This document shows positions 1 to 8,435 of a stretch of DNA of 34,733 bases, piece by piece. Numbering within the stretch: the first letter of the stretch is position 1; each line of letters opens with the position of its first letter. This DNA is from Novosphingobium organovorum (GTDB lineage: Bacteria > Pseudomonadota > Alphaproteobacteria > Sphingomonadales > Sphingomonadaceae): the NCBI RefSeq assembly GCF_022832435.1, contig NZ_JALHLF010000038.1, positions 1 to 34,733 on the forward strand, written 5' to 3'. Made by a program: the position numbers and the translations under genes. The notes under the pieces are model-generated. The model was not told where the DNA came from and ran no database searches. It saw only the letters and a list, made by a program, of their open reading frames with translations.

Positions 1-787
1 GCGCCGCGGCGGCGGCGAGCCCCGATGGCGTCAGCACGGGGGGAGGGCCGCCGCGCGTTTCCAACTCGCTGGCCGCGGCGAGCTGCGTGCGGTTGGCGTC
101 GGCCTGTGCAGCCAGCTGCGTGGCGAGCGCCACCGCCTCCTGGCGCTGCGCCAGCGGGATGTAGCTGTCCATCTGGGCAAGCGCGGTGGTCGCCTGGGGC
201 AGCTCGGCGCGGCGCGCCAGCGTGACGAGGGCGTAGGCGCGCACCCAGTCCTTGGCGGCGAGGTCGCCGTTGAAGTGGGCGATCCCCAGGATGTACTGCG
301 CCCGCGCATCGCCGCGCGCGGCGGAGGCTTCTATATAGGGCATCGCCTTGGCGCGCTCGCCGTCCTGGAACAGGAGGAGGCCGTAGTTGTCGGCCGCCTG
401 GACATGGCCCTTGGCGGCCGCTTCGCCGTAAAGCGTCTTGGCGCGGGCAAGGTCGATGGGCACGCCGCGGCCCAGCTTGTAGGCCTGGGCGAGATTGAAC
501 TGGGCGTCGGGGTCGCCCTTGTCGGCAAGCGGTTTCCAGCGCGCGACCGCACCGGCAAAGTCCCCCTGTGACCAGGCGTCGACTCCGGCCTTGACCGTGT
601 CCGCCGCGCTGGTGGCGGGCGTGCGGCTGGCTCCGGTGGCGCTGAGGGCAGGGCTGGGCAGCGTTGCTGCGGCAAGGAGCAGGGCAAGAAGCGTGGCGCC
701 AGGCCGTGCGTGCGGCGCGGGCAGGGGTGCGCCAAAGGTCGCTGAGCCGCTCGTCCCGCGTCTGATCCCAGTGTTCAAACCCTGCAC
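1..787 (-). CDS. Secreted Sel1-repeat (TPR-like) protein, 3' end outside window
   Basis: This reading frame is open from about 787 to the left edge, so about 262 N-terminal residues are visible. The start is GTG at 785-787 or TTG at 776-778; a purine-rich AGAAAGG precedes the GTG, and neither is certain. After about 25 residues comes a hydrophobic stretch (LLALLLAAATLPSPALSA) that looks like a Sec signal peptide. Then follow helical repeats with Sel1 signatures such as DPDAQFNLAQAYKLGRGV, HVQAADNYGLLLF and DARAQYILGIAHFNG. Sel1 repeats are solenoids that usually mediate protein-protein contacts, often in the periplasm. The visible C-terminal part becomes Ala/Pro-rich. It is divergent from the ParA-like gene. 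The exact partner or role cannot be read from the sequence. Confidence 0.8.
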   Translation of the reverse strand, partial: MQGLNTGIRRGTSGSATFGAPLPAPHARPGATLLALLLAAATLPSPALSATGASRTPATSAADTVKAGVDAWSQGDFAGAVARWKPLADKGDPDAQFNLAQAYKLGRGVPIDLARAKTLYGEAAAKGHVQAADNYGLLLFQDGERAKAMPYIEASAARGDARAQYILGIAHFNGDLAAKDWVRAYALVTLARRAELPQATTALAQMDSYIPLAQRQEAVALATQLAAQADANRTQLAAASELETRGGPPPVLTPSGLAAAAA

Positions 788-967
788 CCTTTCTCGAGTC
801 TCTCGCCCGGACGCCGGGTACGATACGGAATCGCACCGGCGCTGTCTGTACCGGGTTTATCGGCCATCGCAGGGGGTGCTATCGGAGATCAAGGTAAATT
901 CTTGATTAGCGATGCACCCTTGCGCAAATGGCCGGGCCTTTGACGAAGTGTGCAAATTTTACGCTGA

Positions 968-982
968 TTAACGGTAAATTAG
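968..982 (+). promoter_or_regulatory. CtrA-like box upstream of the ParA gene (tentative)
   Basis: The sequence TTAA-7 bases-TTAG lies about 70 bp before the ParA-like start. It is one base away from the TTAA-N7-TTAA consensus of the alphaproteobacterial cell-cycle regulator CtrA. The surrounding 100 bp is AT-richer than the flanking genes. A single near-match of this kind can occur by chance. Confidence 0.3.
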
Positions 983-1049
983 GAACGGTCTGCGATTCCT
1001 GGCTCCCGAGAGGTATCGATCTCGACTTGTTTTTCGTAGGGGGCCGACT

Positions 1050-1772
1050 TTGCGGGTACTGGCACTGGCATCACAGAAGGGTGGATCGGGCAAGACGACC
1101 CTGGCCGGTCACTTGGCGGTTCAGGCGCAGCGGGCAGGGGCTGGCCCGGTGGTCCTTATCGACATCGATCCGCAAGGTTCGCTGGCCGATTGGTGGAATG
1201 AACGCGAAGCGGAACTGCCCGCCTTTGCGCAGACCACCGTGGCGCGCCTTGCCAACGATCTTCAGGTCCTGCGCCAGCAGGGCTTCAAGCTGGCGGTGAT
1301 CGACACCCCGCCGGCCATCACCATGGCCATCCAGAGCGTGATCTCGGTTGCCGAACTGATCGTCGTGCCAACCCGACCGAGCCCGCACGACCTGCGCGCG
1401 GTGGGCGCCACGGTCGATCTGTGCGAGCGCGCGGGCAAGCCGCTGATGTTCGTCGTCAACGCCGCGACGCCCAAGGCGCGCATCACCGCCGAAGCCGCGG
1501 TCGCGCTGTCGCAGCATGGCACCGTGGCCCCGGTCACACTGCACCAGCGCACCGATTTCGCAGCCTCGATGATCGATGGTCGCACGGTCATGGAAGTCGA
1601 TCCCAACGGGCGCTCGTCGCAGGAAGTGGCGGCGCTGTGGAACTACATTGCCGACCGGCTCGAGAAGAATTTCCGTCGCACCGTGTTTGCCGCCCCCGTG
1701 GCGGGTGCACCCGCGCACCAGGGCGTGGTTCGTCCGGTCGGCGGCTTCGGGCGCCGGGTCGCCGGGTCCTGA
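1050..1772 (+). CDS. Orphan ParA/MinD-family P-loop ATPase
   Basis: The protein has 240 residues. It carries the deviant Walker A motif KGGSGKTT at residues 10-17 with the signature lysine at 10, the switch I region DIDPQGS at about 38-44, and the Walker B-like VIDTPP at about 83-88. These define the ParA/MinD/Soj ATPases, which dimerise on ATP and position DNA or protein cargo. The start is TTG, preceded by AGGGGG at 1038-1043; no in-frame ATG is nearer. No ParB gene or parS-like site is adjacent, so this is not an obvious chromosome parAB pair. The next gene, 38 bp downstream, encodes an exported TPR/SPOR protein, which suggests a role in cell-envelope or septum positioning; that link is inferred. 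The C-terminal 25 residues are Ala/Gly/Val-rich and probably disordered. Confidence 0.88.
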   Translation: MRVLALASQKGGSGKTTLAGHLAVQAQRAGAGPVVLIDIDPQGSLADWWNEREAELPAFAQTTVARLANDLQVLRQQGFKLAVIDTPPAITMAIQSVISVAELIVVPTRPSPHDLRAVGATVDLCERAGKPLMFVVNAATPKARITAEAAVALSQHGTVAPVTLHQRTDFAASMIDGRTVMEVDPNGRSSQEVAALWNYIADRLEKNFRRTVFAAPVAGAPAHQGVVRPVGGFGRRVAGS

Positions 1773-1810
1773 CCCGGACGTAGCCGAGGCTGTTGAGGAG
1801 AACGAACCCG

Positions 1811-3373
1811 ATGGAACGTGCGATCAACCCGACGCGGGCACCCGGCTTTGCGGTCTATACGGCGCTTGCCGCGGCGCTGCTGGGCGGTTTCGTCAGCCAT
1901 TCGGCGATGGCGCAGAGCGATGCGGGCGCGATCGTCGTCACCGGAAAGGCGTTCACCGACCAGGCCTCGCGCGCGATCCTTAAGGCAGAGAAGCGGGTCG
2001 AGAAGGACCCGCGTTCGATTTCGCGTCGTAATGCCCTGGCGCATGTCTACCTTGGCGCGGGCCGTTTCGATTCGGCGGCAACCACCTTCAGCGATGCGCT
2101 GGCGCTGGGTGACAAGGACCCGCGCACCGCGCTCGGTCTGGCGCTGTCCTACATCGGCTCGGGCCGCAATGCGCAGGCGCTGCGCGTGCTGGGCACCTGG
2201 CAGGAACGGATCCCGGCGAGCGATCTGGGGCTGGCGGTCGCTCTTGCGGGGAATCCCGCGCAGGGCGTCGCGATCCTTACCGATGTCGTTCGGGGCGGAG
2301 AGAACACCCCCAAGGCGCGCCAGAACCTGGCCTATGCCTATGCGCTGGGTGGCCAGTGGGCCGAAGCGCGCATCATTGCCATGCAGGACGTGCCGGGCGA
2401 TCAGCTCGACGCACGCCTGACCCAGTGGGCGCGCACCGCAGGCCCGTCCGAAAGCCGCACTCGCGTGGCGGCGCTGCTGGGCACGCCGCGCGGTGTCAGC
2501 GATCCGGGCCAGCCTGCGATGCTGGCGCTGGGCGGGGCGAGCGACGCGGTGCGCTACGCCAAGGCCGATCCGGTTCCGCAGAGCGTCGCGTCGGAGCGTT
2601 CCGAAGTCCTTGGACCCAGTGATCGGCGCGATGCCAACGGCGAGCTTCCCGCGCTGGCGAAGGCCGAGCCTATGCCTGCCGTTCCGGTCGTGCCGGTTCC
2701 GGCTGCGCGGCGCGATGTTTCCGCAGCTCCTGTCCAGATCGCCGCCGTCGAGGCGCCGACGGCCGAGGCACAGCATCGCGCGTTCGCCGAAGTGGACGAG
2801 GCCGCGCTCGAAGCGGGCCGGGCGCACGTGCGGTTCATCTCGCGCCCGATCGTCCAGCGCATTCCCGAAGTGCGCATGAGTCAGGCCATGCTGGCCGAGG
2901 CCGCGCCCGTGGCGGTTCCGGGCCATGCCGCCTCGCTGCGCCCGGCGCCCGCGCATCATGCGGGCGCAAGCGCACCGGCTAGCGCAAGCGTACCGGAGGG
3001 CGCAGGCACGGCGGCTTTCGCGTCGGCATCGTCGGCCCGGCTCCAGAACGCTTCCTTCGCCAGCGCCGAGACCACGCATCTCGTCCAGCTCGGCTCGTTC
3101 CGCACGATCGAGGGCGCCCGGCGCGCCTGGGGTATCTTCGTGGCGCGCGATCCCAGGCTCAGGGACCACACCATGCGCATCACCGAGGCGATGGTCGCGG
3201 GGCGGCGCTATTACCGTGTCGCCGCCGAAGGCTTCGATCGCGGTTCGGCCAGCTCGATGTGTTCGAGCGTGCAGAACCGGGGCCACGGCTGCTTCGCCTA
3301 CGCCGAAACGCGTCCGCTGCCCGGCGCTCTGCCCGACCAGCCGCGCGGCAGCGGCATCCTGCGCGCGCGCTGA
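1811..3373 (+). CDS. Secreted TPR protein with C-terminal SPOR domain
   Basis: The protein has 520 residues. The start is ATG at 1811 with GAGGAG at 1795-1800; an in-frame TTG at 1793 overlaps that ribosome site and is less likely. The N-terminus is a signal peptide ending near AMA-QS. Residues about 45-200 form TPR-like helical pairs (NALAHVYLGAGRFDSAATTF; ARQNLAYAYALGGQWAEA). A long Ala/Pro/Val-rich linker follows. The last ~90 residues form a SPOR domain (THLVQLGSFRTIEGARRAW onward, with two Cys near its end). SPOR domains bind denuded glycan at the division septum, so a septal or envelope role in the periplasm is likely. It follows the ParA-like ATPase by 38 bp and is closed by a strong terminator, so the two genes probably form one transcript. 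Confidence 0.85.
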   Translation: MERAINPTRAPGFAVYTALAAALLGGFVSHSAMAQSDAGAIVVTGKAFTDQASRAILKAEKRVEKDPRSISRRNALAHVYLGAGRFDSAATTFSDALALGDKDPRTALGLALSYIGSGRNAQALRVLGTWQERIPASDLGLAVALAGNPAQGVAILTDVVRGGENTPKARQNLAYAYALGGQWAEARIIAMQDVPGDQLDARLTQWARTAGPSESRTRVAALLGTPRGVSDPGQPAMLALGGASDAVRYAKADPVPQSVASERSEVLGPSDRRDANGELPALAKAEPMPAVPVVPVPAARRDVSAAPVQIAAVEAPTAEAQHRAFAEVDEAALEAGRAHVRFISRPIVQRIPEVRMSQAMLAEAAPVAVPGHAASLRPAPAHHAGASAPASASVPEGAGTAAFASASSARLQNASFASAETTHLVQLGSFRTIEGARRAWGIFVARDPRLRDHTMRITEAMVAGRRYYRVAAEGFDRGSASSMCSSVQNRGHGCFAYAETRPLPGALPDQPRGSGILRAR

Positions 3374-3404
3374 GCCGCGCTTACCAGTTCCATGTGAACC
3401 TTAC

Positions 3405-3439
3405 GGGCCTTCATCCTTCGGGATGAAGGCCCTTTTTTT
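3405..3439 (+). terminator. Intrinsic terminator after the ParA-SPOR pair
   Basis: A perfect 12-bp stem (GGGCCTTCATCC with its complement) closed by a TTCG tetraloop is followed by seven T. It lies 32 bp after the SPOR gene stop and faces the convergent pyrC-like gene. Confidence 0.95.
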
Positions 3440-3465
3440 GTCCCGTGAGGGCGGGCAGAGGCGCG

Positions 3466-4722
3466 TCAGGCGGGGCTGACGCGCTTGGTCTTGATCGTCA
3501 TGCCGCCCTTGAACAGCGCGAGGACGCGGCCCTGCACGGGCTGCTTGTCGAACGGGGTGTTGCCCGCGCTCGCGGCCATCTTGTCTGAATCGACGATCCA
3601 CGGGCGGTCGGCATCGATCACTGCGATGTCCGCCTCGGCGCCCACTTCCAGTCTGCCCGCGTTGACGCCGAGCAGCTTTGCCGGGTTGGCGCAGAGCAGG
3701 TCGAAGGCGCGTTCGAGCGGGATCACCCCGTCGCGCACGAGGTTCATGGTCAGCGGCAGCAGCGTTTCCGCGCCCGCCATGCCCGGCGCGGAATCGGCGA
3801 AGGGCAGGCGCTTGTCCTCGGCGCCGCGCGGATCGTGGCCCGAGGCGATGACGTCGATCGTGCCATCGCCGATCGCGGCGATCACCGCCTTGCGATCCTC
3901 CTCGCTGCGCAGCGGCGGCGAGAGGTGGGCGAAGGTGCGGAAATTGGCCAGCGCCAGGTCGGAAAGCATGAAGTAGGCGGGGGAGACGCCCGCAGTGATC
4001 TTCACCCCGCGCGCCTTGGCCGCGCGCACCAGGTCGAGCCCGGCGCGGGTGGTGACGTTGCGCAAGTGAATGCGCGCGCCCGATAGGTCAGCCAGCGCCA
4101 CATCGCGCGCGATGGCCAGCGCTTCGGCCTCGGCCGGGGCGCTGGGCAGGCCCAGCCGGGTCGCCATTTCGCCCGAGGTCGCCACTGCCTTGCCCGAAAT
4201 TCCGGCATCTTCGGCGTGGGTTATGACCGGCAGGCCAAGCATCCCGGCGTATTGCAGCAGGCGCAGCATGGTGCCCGAATCGCCGATCCAGCGGCGCCCG
4301 GTGGCCACCGCCCTGGCGCCAGCGTCGCGCATCAACGCGATCTCGGCGAGCGATTCCCCGGCGAGGCCGCGCGTCGCGCCGCCCAGCGGATGGACCCAGA
4401 AGTCCGGCTTGCCCGACTGCGCGGCAAACCGCACGCGCGAGGGAATGTCGAGCGGGGTCGGCTGGTCGGGCATCAGCGCGGCGCGGGTGATGCCGCCGAA
4501 GTGGAAGGCGGGCTTGTCGATCTCGAACACGCCCAGATCGACGAGGCCCGGCGCGATCAGCAGCCCGCGCGCGTCATAGACGGTATCGCCCGGCTCGGCG
4601 CAAACGTCAGGCCCGATCGCGGTGATGAAGCCGCCCTCGGCGCGCAGCGCGCCCTTTTCGATGCGCCCGTCAGGCCGGACGAGGCGGCCGTTGGCGACCG
4701 TCAGCGGTGCGTGCTGGCTCAT
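3466..4722 (-). CDS. pyrC: Dihydroorotase-like protein (PyrC'), probably catalytically inactive
   Basis: The protein has 418 residues and an amidohydrolase fold. Its ATG overlaps the pyrB stop as ATGA, so translation is probably coupled. In active dihydroorotases the first metal motif reads D-x-H-x-H after PGLVD. Here residues 58-66 are PGLVDLGVF, so both histidines are replaced by Gly64 and Phe66. The HAED motif is kept at 169-172. The conserved His before V-S-T is Asn222, and the Asp of the late DHAPH-type motif is Gly295. This is the pattern of the non-catalytic PyrC' subunits described in Pseudomonas, which are needed to assemble aspartate carbamoyltransferase. A structural role with PyrB is therefore the likely function, and an active dihydroorotase should be encoded elsewhere. 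The same frame stays open upstream inside pyrB, but the ATG at 4722 is the natural start. Confidence 0.88.
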   Translation of the reverse strand: MSQHAPLTVANGRLVRPDGRIEKGALRAEGGFITAIGPDVCAEPGDTVYDARGLLIAPGLVDLGVFEIDKPAFHFGGITRAALMPDQPTPLDIPSRVRFAAQSGKPDFWVHPLGGATRGLAGESLAEIALMRDAGARAVATGRRWIGDSGTMLRLLQYAGMLGLPVITHAEDAGISGKAVATSGEMATRLGLPSAPAEAEALAIARDVALADLSGARIHLRNVTTRAGLDLVRAAKARGVKITAGVSPAYFMLSDLALANFRTFAHLSPPLRSEEDRKAVIAAIGDGTIDVIASGHDPRGAEDKRLPFADSAPGMAGAETLLPLTMNLVRDGVIPLERAFDLLCANPAKLLGVNAGRLEVGAEADIAVIDADRPWIVDSDKMAASAGNTPFDKQPVQGRVLALFKGGMTIKTKRVSPA

Positions 4723-5699
4723 GCCCAACCCTCCATCTTGCGGCCCTTGCGGGTGAGCACCTCGAGGCAGGCCATGCGCATCGCGACGCCCATTTCGACT
4801 TGCGTGGTGATCTGCGAGCGGCCGATCATGTCCGCGACGTTGCTCTCGATCTCGATGCCCCGGTTCATCGGACCGGGGTGCATCACCAGCGCGTTGCTTT
4901 CGGCCAGCTGCAGGCGCTCCTGCGAGAGGCCGTAGAGGTGGCGGTATTCGCGCGGGGAGGGGATGAACTGGCCTTCCATGCGCTCCATCTGCAGGCGCAG
5001 CATCATGACCACGTCGGCGCCCGCGAGGGCGGCGTCGAAATCGTGGAAGACGGTGACGTTCATCCGCTCGATGTCTGCGGGCATCAGCGCGGGCGGGGCG
5101 CAGACGCGCACGTCGGCGCCGAGCGAGGTCAGGCACAGGATGTTCGAGCGCGCGACGCGGCTGTGCAGGATATCGCCGCAGATCGTCACGCGAAGGCCGT
5201 TGAAGGCGCGCTTGGCGTGGCGGATGGTCAGCGCGTCGAGCAGCGCCTGGGTCGGATGTTCGTGCTGTCCGTCGCCCGCGTTGAGGACCGGGCAATCGAC
5301 CTTGTCGGCGATCAGCTGCACCGCGCCCGAACTGGAATGGCGGATGACGATGGCGTCGGCGCGCATGGCGTTGAGCGTCATCGCGGTGTCGATCAGGGTT
5401 TCGCCCTTCTTCACGCTCGAGGTCGCGACGGCCATGTTGACGACGTCGGCGCCCAGGCGCTTGCCCGCGATCTCGAAGCTGAGCAGCGTGCGGGTCGAAT
5501 TCTCGAAGAAGGCGTTGATGATGGTCAGGCCCGAGAGCATGTCGCGCCGTTTCTGCGCCCCCCGGTTGAGCTCGACCCACTGCTGCGCTTCGTCGAGCAG
5601 GAACCAGATTTCGTGGGGCGCAAGGCCGGCGATACCGACAAGGCCATCGTGCGGGAACGCCGCGCGGCCTTCGGGATAAATGTATTCTGGAGCTGTCAT
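4719..5699 (-). CDS. pyrB: Aspartate carbamoyltransferase catalytic subunit
   Basis: The protein has 326 residues, about the usual length for the class. It condenses carbamoyl phosphate with L-aspartate in the second step of pyrimidine synthesis. Diagnostic motifs are the carbamoyl-phosphate loop [11 protein letters not shown] (Ser68-Thr-Arg-Thr71), HPTQALLD at 148-155, and a late [12 protein letters not shown]. The start chosen is ATG at 5697-5699; an in-frame TTG at 5736-5738 would add 13 residues without family support. No strong Shine-Dalgarno is present, and a 13-bp palindrome lies immediately upstream. The stop overlaps the start of the dihydroorotase-like partner by four bases, consistent with a two-subunit PyrB-PyrC' complex in the cytoplasm. 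Confidence 0.97.
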   Translation of the reverse strand: MTAPEYIYPEGRAAFPHDGLVGIAGLAPHEIWFLLDEAQQWVELNRGAQKRRDMLSGLTIINAFFENSTRTLLSFEIAGKRLGADVVNMAVATSSVKKGETLIDTAMTLNAMRADAIVIRHSSSGAVQLIADKVDCPVLNAGDGQHEHPTQALLDALTIRHAKRAFNGLRVTICGDILHSRVARSNILCLTSLGADVRVCAPPALMPADIERMNVTVFHDFDAALAGADVVMMLRLQMERMEGQFIPSPREYRHLYGLSQERLQLAESNALVMHPGPMNRGIEIESNVADMIGRSQITTQVEMGVAMRMACLEVLTRKGRKMEGWA

Positions 5700-5707
5700 C
5701 GAAGACA

Positions 5708-5720
5708 GGGCCTTAGGCCC
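5708..5720. repeat. 13-bp palindrome next to the pyrB start
   Basis: GGGCCT-T-AGGCCC is a perfect palindrome around one central base. It lies 9 bp upstream of the pyrB ATG, where it would overlap the leader or ribosome site. It could be an operator or a leader hairpin that affects pyrB translation. In GC-rich DNA a short palindrome of this kind may also be fortuitous. Confidence 0.4.
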
Positions 5721-5881
5721 CCTCAGGGCCGGGCTCAAGCCCCATTGTTAGGTCCTTTTCGACCGTCCGGGGCAAGGCGCTGCGCCGGGCGGCCGGACGC
5801 GCCGGGCGGGGCGATCAAGAGGGGCCTTTCGCGGCGGAGCCCCCCCGGCTAGGTTATGCCCCGATCAATCCGGGAGTCTGC

Positions 5882-7792
5882 ATGAAATTCGCCTTAAAGG
5901 TCTGGAAGTTGCTGGTCGGCATCAAGGATGGGCTGGCGCTTCTCTTCCTGCTCGTGTTCTTTGCGGCGCTGTTTGGTGTGCTGTCGATGCGGCCGGTCGC
6001 GGGCAAGGTCACCGATGGCGCGCTGGTGCTCGATCTTGACGGGCGCGTGGTTGAGGAGAAGAGCGCTCCCGATCCGGTCAACATCGTGCTCTCGCGCGAG
6101 GCGCCGGTGAACGAATACCTCGTGCGCGACCTGGTGCGCGCGCTCGACACGGCGGCGAAGGACAAGCGGATCAAGGTGGTCGTGCTCGATCTGTCGCGTT
6201 TCCTGGGCGGCGGACAGGTCGATATCCGAACGCTCGGCGGGGCGATCGATCAGGTGCGCGCGGCGAAGAAGCCGGTGCTGGCCTTTGCCAACGCCTATGC
6301 CGATGACGGCGTGCTGCTTGCCGCGCACGCGAGCGAGGTCTGGGTCGATCCGATGGGCGGCGCCTTCGTGTCGGGGCCGGGCGGCAGCGCGCTCTACTTC
6401 AAGGGGCTGTTCGACCGGTTCGGGGTGAACGCCCATATCTACCGCGCGGGCACCTACAAGAGCGCGGTGGAGCCCTATTTCCTTTCGGGCATGTCGGACA
6501 AGGCGCGCGAGGATTACGAGGGCGTGTACGGTGCGCTGTGGGCGGGCTGGAAGGCCGATCTCGCCAAGGCGCGGCCCAAGGCTTCGATCGATCTCATCAC
6601 CCGCGATCCGGCCGCCTGGGCGCAATCGGGCAAGGGTAATCTGGCGGAGGCTTCGAAGGCGTCCGGGCTGGTCGACCGGATCGGCGACAAGACAGAATTC
6701 GAGGCCCGCGTGACCCAGCTGGTGGGCGCGGCCCCGGCCACCGCCAGCGACGATCTGCCTTACGCGAACACCAGCCTCGCAACCTGGCTGGCCGCCAATC
6801 CGGCGCCCCGTACGGGCGCGAAGATCGGTGTCGTGACGGTGGCGGGCACCATCGTCGATGGCGATGCTGGCCCCGGCGAGGCGGGCGGCGATCGCATTGC
6901 CGGGCTGCTCGACGACAATATCGACGAAGGCTTCAAGGCGCTCGTCGTGCGGGTCAATTCTCCGGGCGGTTCGGTCATGGCCTCCGAGCGCATCCGCCGC
7001 GCGATCGCGCGCTACAAGGCCAGGAAGATCCCGGTCGTGATTTCGATGGGCAATCTGGCCGCGAGCGGCGGGTACTGGGTCTCGACCACCGGCGATCGCA
7101 TCTTCGCGCAGCCCGACACGATCACCGGTTCGATCGGCGTCTTCGCCGTGGCGACCAGCTTCGAGAAGACGCTCGCCAAGTTCGGCGTGACCACCGACGG
7201 GGTCAAGACCACCCCGCTTTCGGGTGAACCCGACGTGCTGGCGGGTTTCTCGCCCGAAGTCGATGCGCTGCTTCAGGCCTCGGTCGACGGGACCTATGCG
7301 CGCTTTACCGAACTGGCCGCCAAGGCCCGTCACCAGAGCGTCGCGCAGATCGACGCAATCGCGCAGGGGCGCGTCTGGGCGGGCGCCGAGGCGCAGAAGG
7401 TCGGGCTTGTCGACCAGATGGGCGGGCTCGACGCGGCGCTCGCCTACGCCGCCAAGGCGGGCGGTGTCGGCAATGGCAAGTGGCAGGCGGTCTATCTTGC
7501 CAGCAAGCCCGATGCCGTGTCCGAGGCGATCAGCGCGCTGCTGGGCGGATCGGGCGAGCAAGCGCGCCTTGCGCCCGATTTCGCGGCGCTGGTCAACCGG
7601 CGCAGCAACGCGCAGCTTGGCGCGGCGGCGGCCCAGCTCAAGGGGATGCTTTCGCAAAGCGGGGCGCAGGCCTACTGCCTGCTGTGCGCGGGCGTTGCCG
7701 GCAGCGGCGAAGAGGCCGCAGGGGCGAGCGCCCAAGCGCCCACGCCCTTGCCGATCCCCGGCTGGCTGGGCGCGCTGATCGCGCCGCGCTGA
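5882..7792 (+). CDS. sppA: Signal peptide peptidase SppA, long (67-kDa) type
   Basis: The protein has 636 residues with tandem ClpP/crotonase-like halves, as in E. coli SppA. One N-terminal membrane segment (about 18-35, LALLFLLVFFAALFGVL) anchors it with the protease in the periplasm. The catalytic dyad can be placed: Lys193 in GTYKSAVEP of the N-terminal half and Ser395 in NLAASGGYW of the C-terminal half, close to K209/S409 of the E. coli enzyme. The oxyanion-type motif VNSPGGSV lies near 358-365. The family digests cleaved signal peptides in the inner membrane. The ATG follows GGGAG at 5872-5876. The C-terminus has an unusual tail with two Cys (YCLLCAG) and a Pro-rich end. It is divergent from pyrB. 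Confidence 0.96.
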   Translation: MKFALKVWKLLVGIKDGLALLFLLVFFAALFGVLSMRPVAGKVTDGALVLDLDGRVVEEKSAPDPVNIVLSREAPVNEYLVRDLVRALDTAAKDKRIKVVVLDLSRFLGGGQVDIRTLGGAIDQVRAAKKPVLAFANAYADDGVLLAAHASEVWVDPMGGAFVSGPGGSALYFKGLFDRFGVNAHIYRAGTYKSAVEPYFLSGMSDKAREDYEGVYGALWAGWKADLAKARPKASIDLITRDPAAWAQSGKGNLAEASKASGLVDRIGDKTEFEARVTQLVGAAPATASDDLPYANTSLATWLAANPAPRTGAKIGVVTVAGTIVDGDAGPGEAGGDRIAGLLDDNIDEGFKALVVRVNSPGGSVMASERIRRAIARYKARKIPVVISMGNLAASGGYWVSTTGDRIFAQPDTITGSIGVFAVATSFEKTLAKFGVTTDGVKTTPLSGEPDVLAGFSPEVDALLQASVDGTYARFTELAAKARHQSVAQIDAIAQGRVWAGAEAQKVGLVDQMGGLDAALAYAAKAGGVGNGKWQAVYLASKPDAVSEAISALLGGSGEQARLAPDFAALVNRRSNAQLGAAAAQLKGMLSQSGAQAYCLLCAGVAGSGEEAAGASAQAPTPLPIPGWLGALIAPR

Positions 7793-7910
7793 TTCGCGCT
7801 GCCGCAAGGGGCTGGGCGCGGCGGGGAAGGGCGCGCGTCGCCCCTTTCGATCCTCGCCGCAGGTCTGTCGCCATACGTGCGGCGTGTCCGGCTGGTCTCC
7901 GGGCCGATCG

Positions 7911-8063
7911 TCAGGCGGGCGGAATTTCGCCGGGGCTGAATTCGGGTTGGTCGAAATCGGGCTGATCGAAGTCCGGGCCGGGCATCGGGGCTTCGTCTGG
8001 TCCTTGCGGAACGGGCGTTTCCGGCGGTGTGCGGCCGGGTTCGTCGCCGGGTTGGGTGGCCAT
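7911..8063 (-). CDS. Small acidic Pro-rich protein, unknown function
   Basis: This ORF encodes 50 residues, starting MATQPGDEPG and ending in PDFDQPDFDQPEF and GEIPPA. It is supported by a near-perfect Shine-Dalgarno (GGAGGA at 8067-8072, four bases before ATG) and by strongly biased, low-complexity acidic/proline composition that is not the mirror of another gene. The tandem PDFDQ units are an internal duplication. No signal peptide or membrane segment is visible, so it is probably a disordered cytoplasmic protein. I recall similar short proteins in sphingomonads but cannot verify that here. It lies convergent to sppA and divergent from the tRNA-Leu gene. Confidence 0.6.
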   Translation of the reverse strand: MATQPGDEPGRTPPETPVPQGPDEAPMPGPDFDQPDFDQPEFSPGEIPPA

Positions 8064-8200
8064 GCTGTCCTCCGTATCGGATCGCCCCGCAAGGTACGGG
8101 GCTGTCTCCTGCAAGTGGGGTTGGCGCCGGGCGGGTGCAAGATCGGGGTGCATGAGACGGGCGCGGTGTCGATCTTAAGGGGTTTGGGCGAGTCGCGACG

Positions 8201-8228
8201 CTTGCCCTTTTGCGCGTGTCCTTATAAG
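8201..8228 (+). promoter_or_regulatory. Probable promoter of tRNA-Leu
   Basis: CTTGCC at 8201-8206 and TATAAG at 8223-8228 are 16 bp apart and place a start about 25-30 bp before the mature tRNA end. The -10 element fits the sigma-70 consensus well; the -35 match is partial. Confidence 0.5.
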
Positions 8229-8260
8229 GGCACGTCCCTTGAGTTTCAGGCTTCATCCAT

Positions 8261-8345
8261 GCGGGCGTGGCGGAACTGGTAGACGCGCCAGATTTAGGTT
8301 CTGGTATCGAAAGATGTGGGGGTTCGAGTCCCTTCGCCCGCACCA
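8261..8345 (+). tRNA. tRNA-Leu, anticodon UAG
   Basis: The 7-bp acceptor stem is GCGGGCG (8261-8267) with CGCCCGC (8335-8341), followed by discriminator A and an encoded CCA at 8343-8345. The anticodon stem CCAGA/TCTGG (8288-8292/8300-8304) encloses the loop TTTAGGT, giving anticodon TAG at 8295-8297, which reads CUN leucine codons. The long variable arm and the GGTTCGAGTCC T-arm are typical of class II tRNAs such as leucine. The trigger-factor gene starts 90 bp downstream. Confidence 0.97.
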
Positions 8346-8435
8346 GTCCGTCGCGCATGGCCGGATGAGGCACGCGAATCGGCCTTGCCCAAGCGATTTG
8401 GCATGGCTCAACGGATTGCACAGGAAGGCATTGAG

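Noticed and set aside
1643..3286. Long antisense frame over the SPOR gene
   Set aside because: Arg/Gly/Ala-rich shadow of a GC-rich gene, without ribosome site or recognisable domain.
3466..5580. A 704-residue fusion of pyrC with upstream sequence
   Set aside because: The N-terminal 286 residues are the pyrB gene read out of frame and Arg-rich; the natural start is the ATG at 4722.
7815..7855. GC-rich imperfect hairpin after sppA as a terminator
   Set aside because: The stem has a bulge and only a TTT run; support is too weak to annotate.
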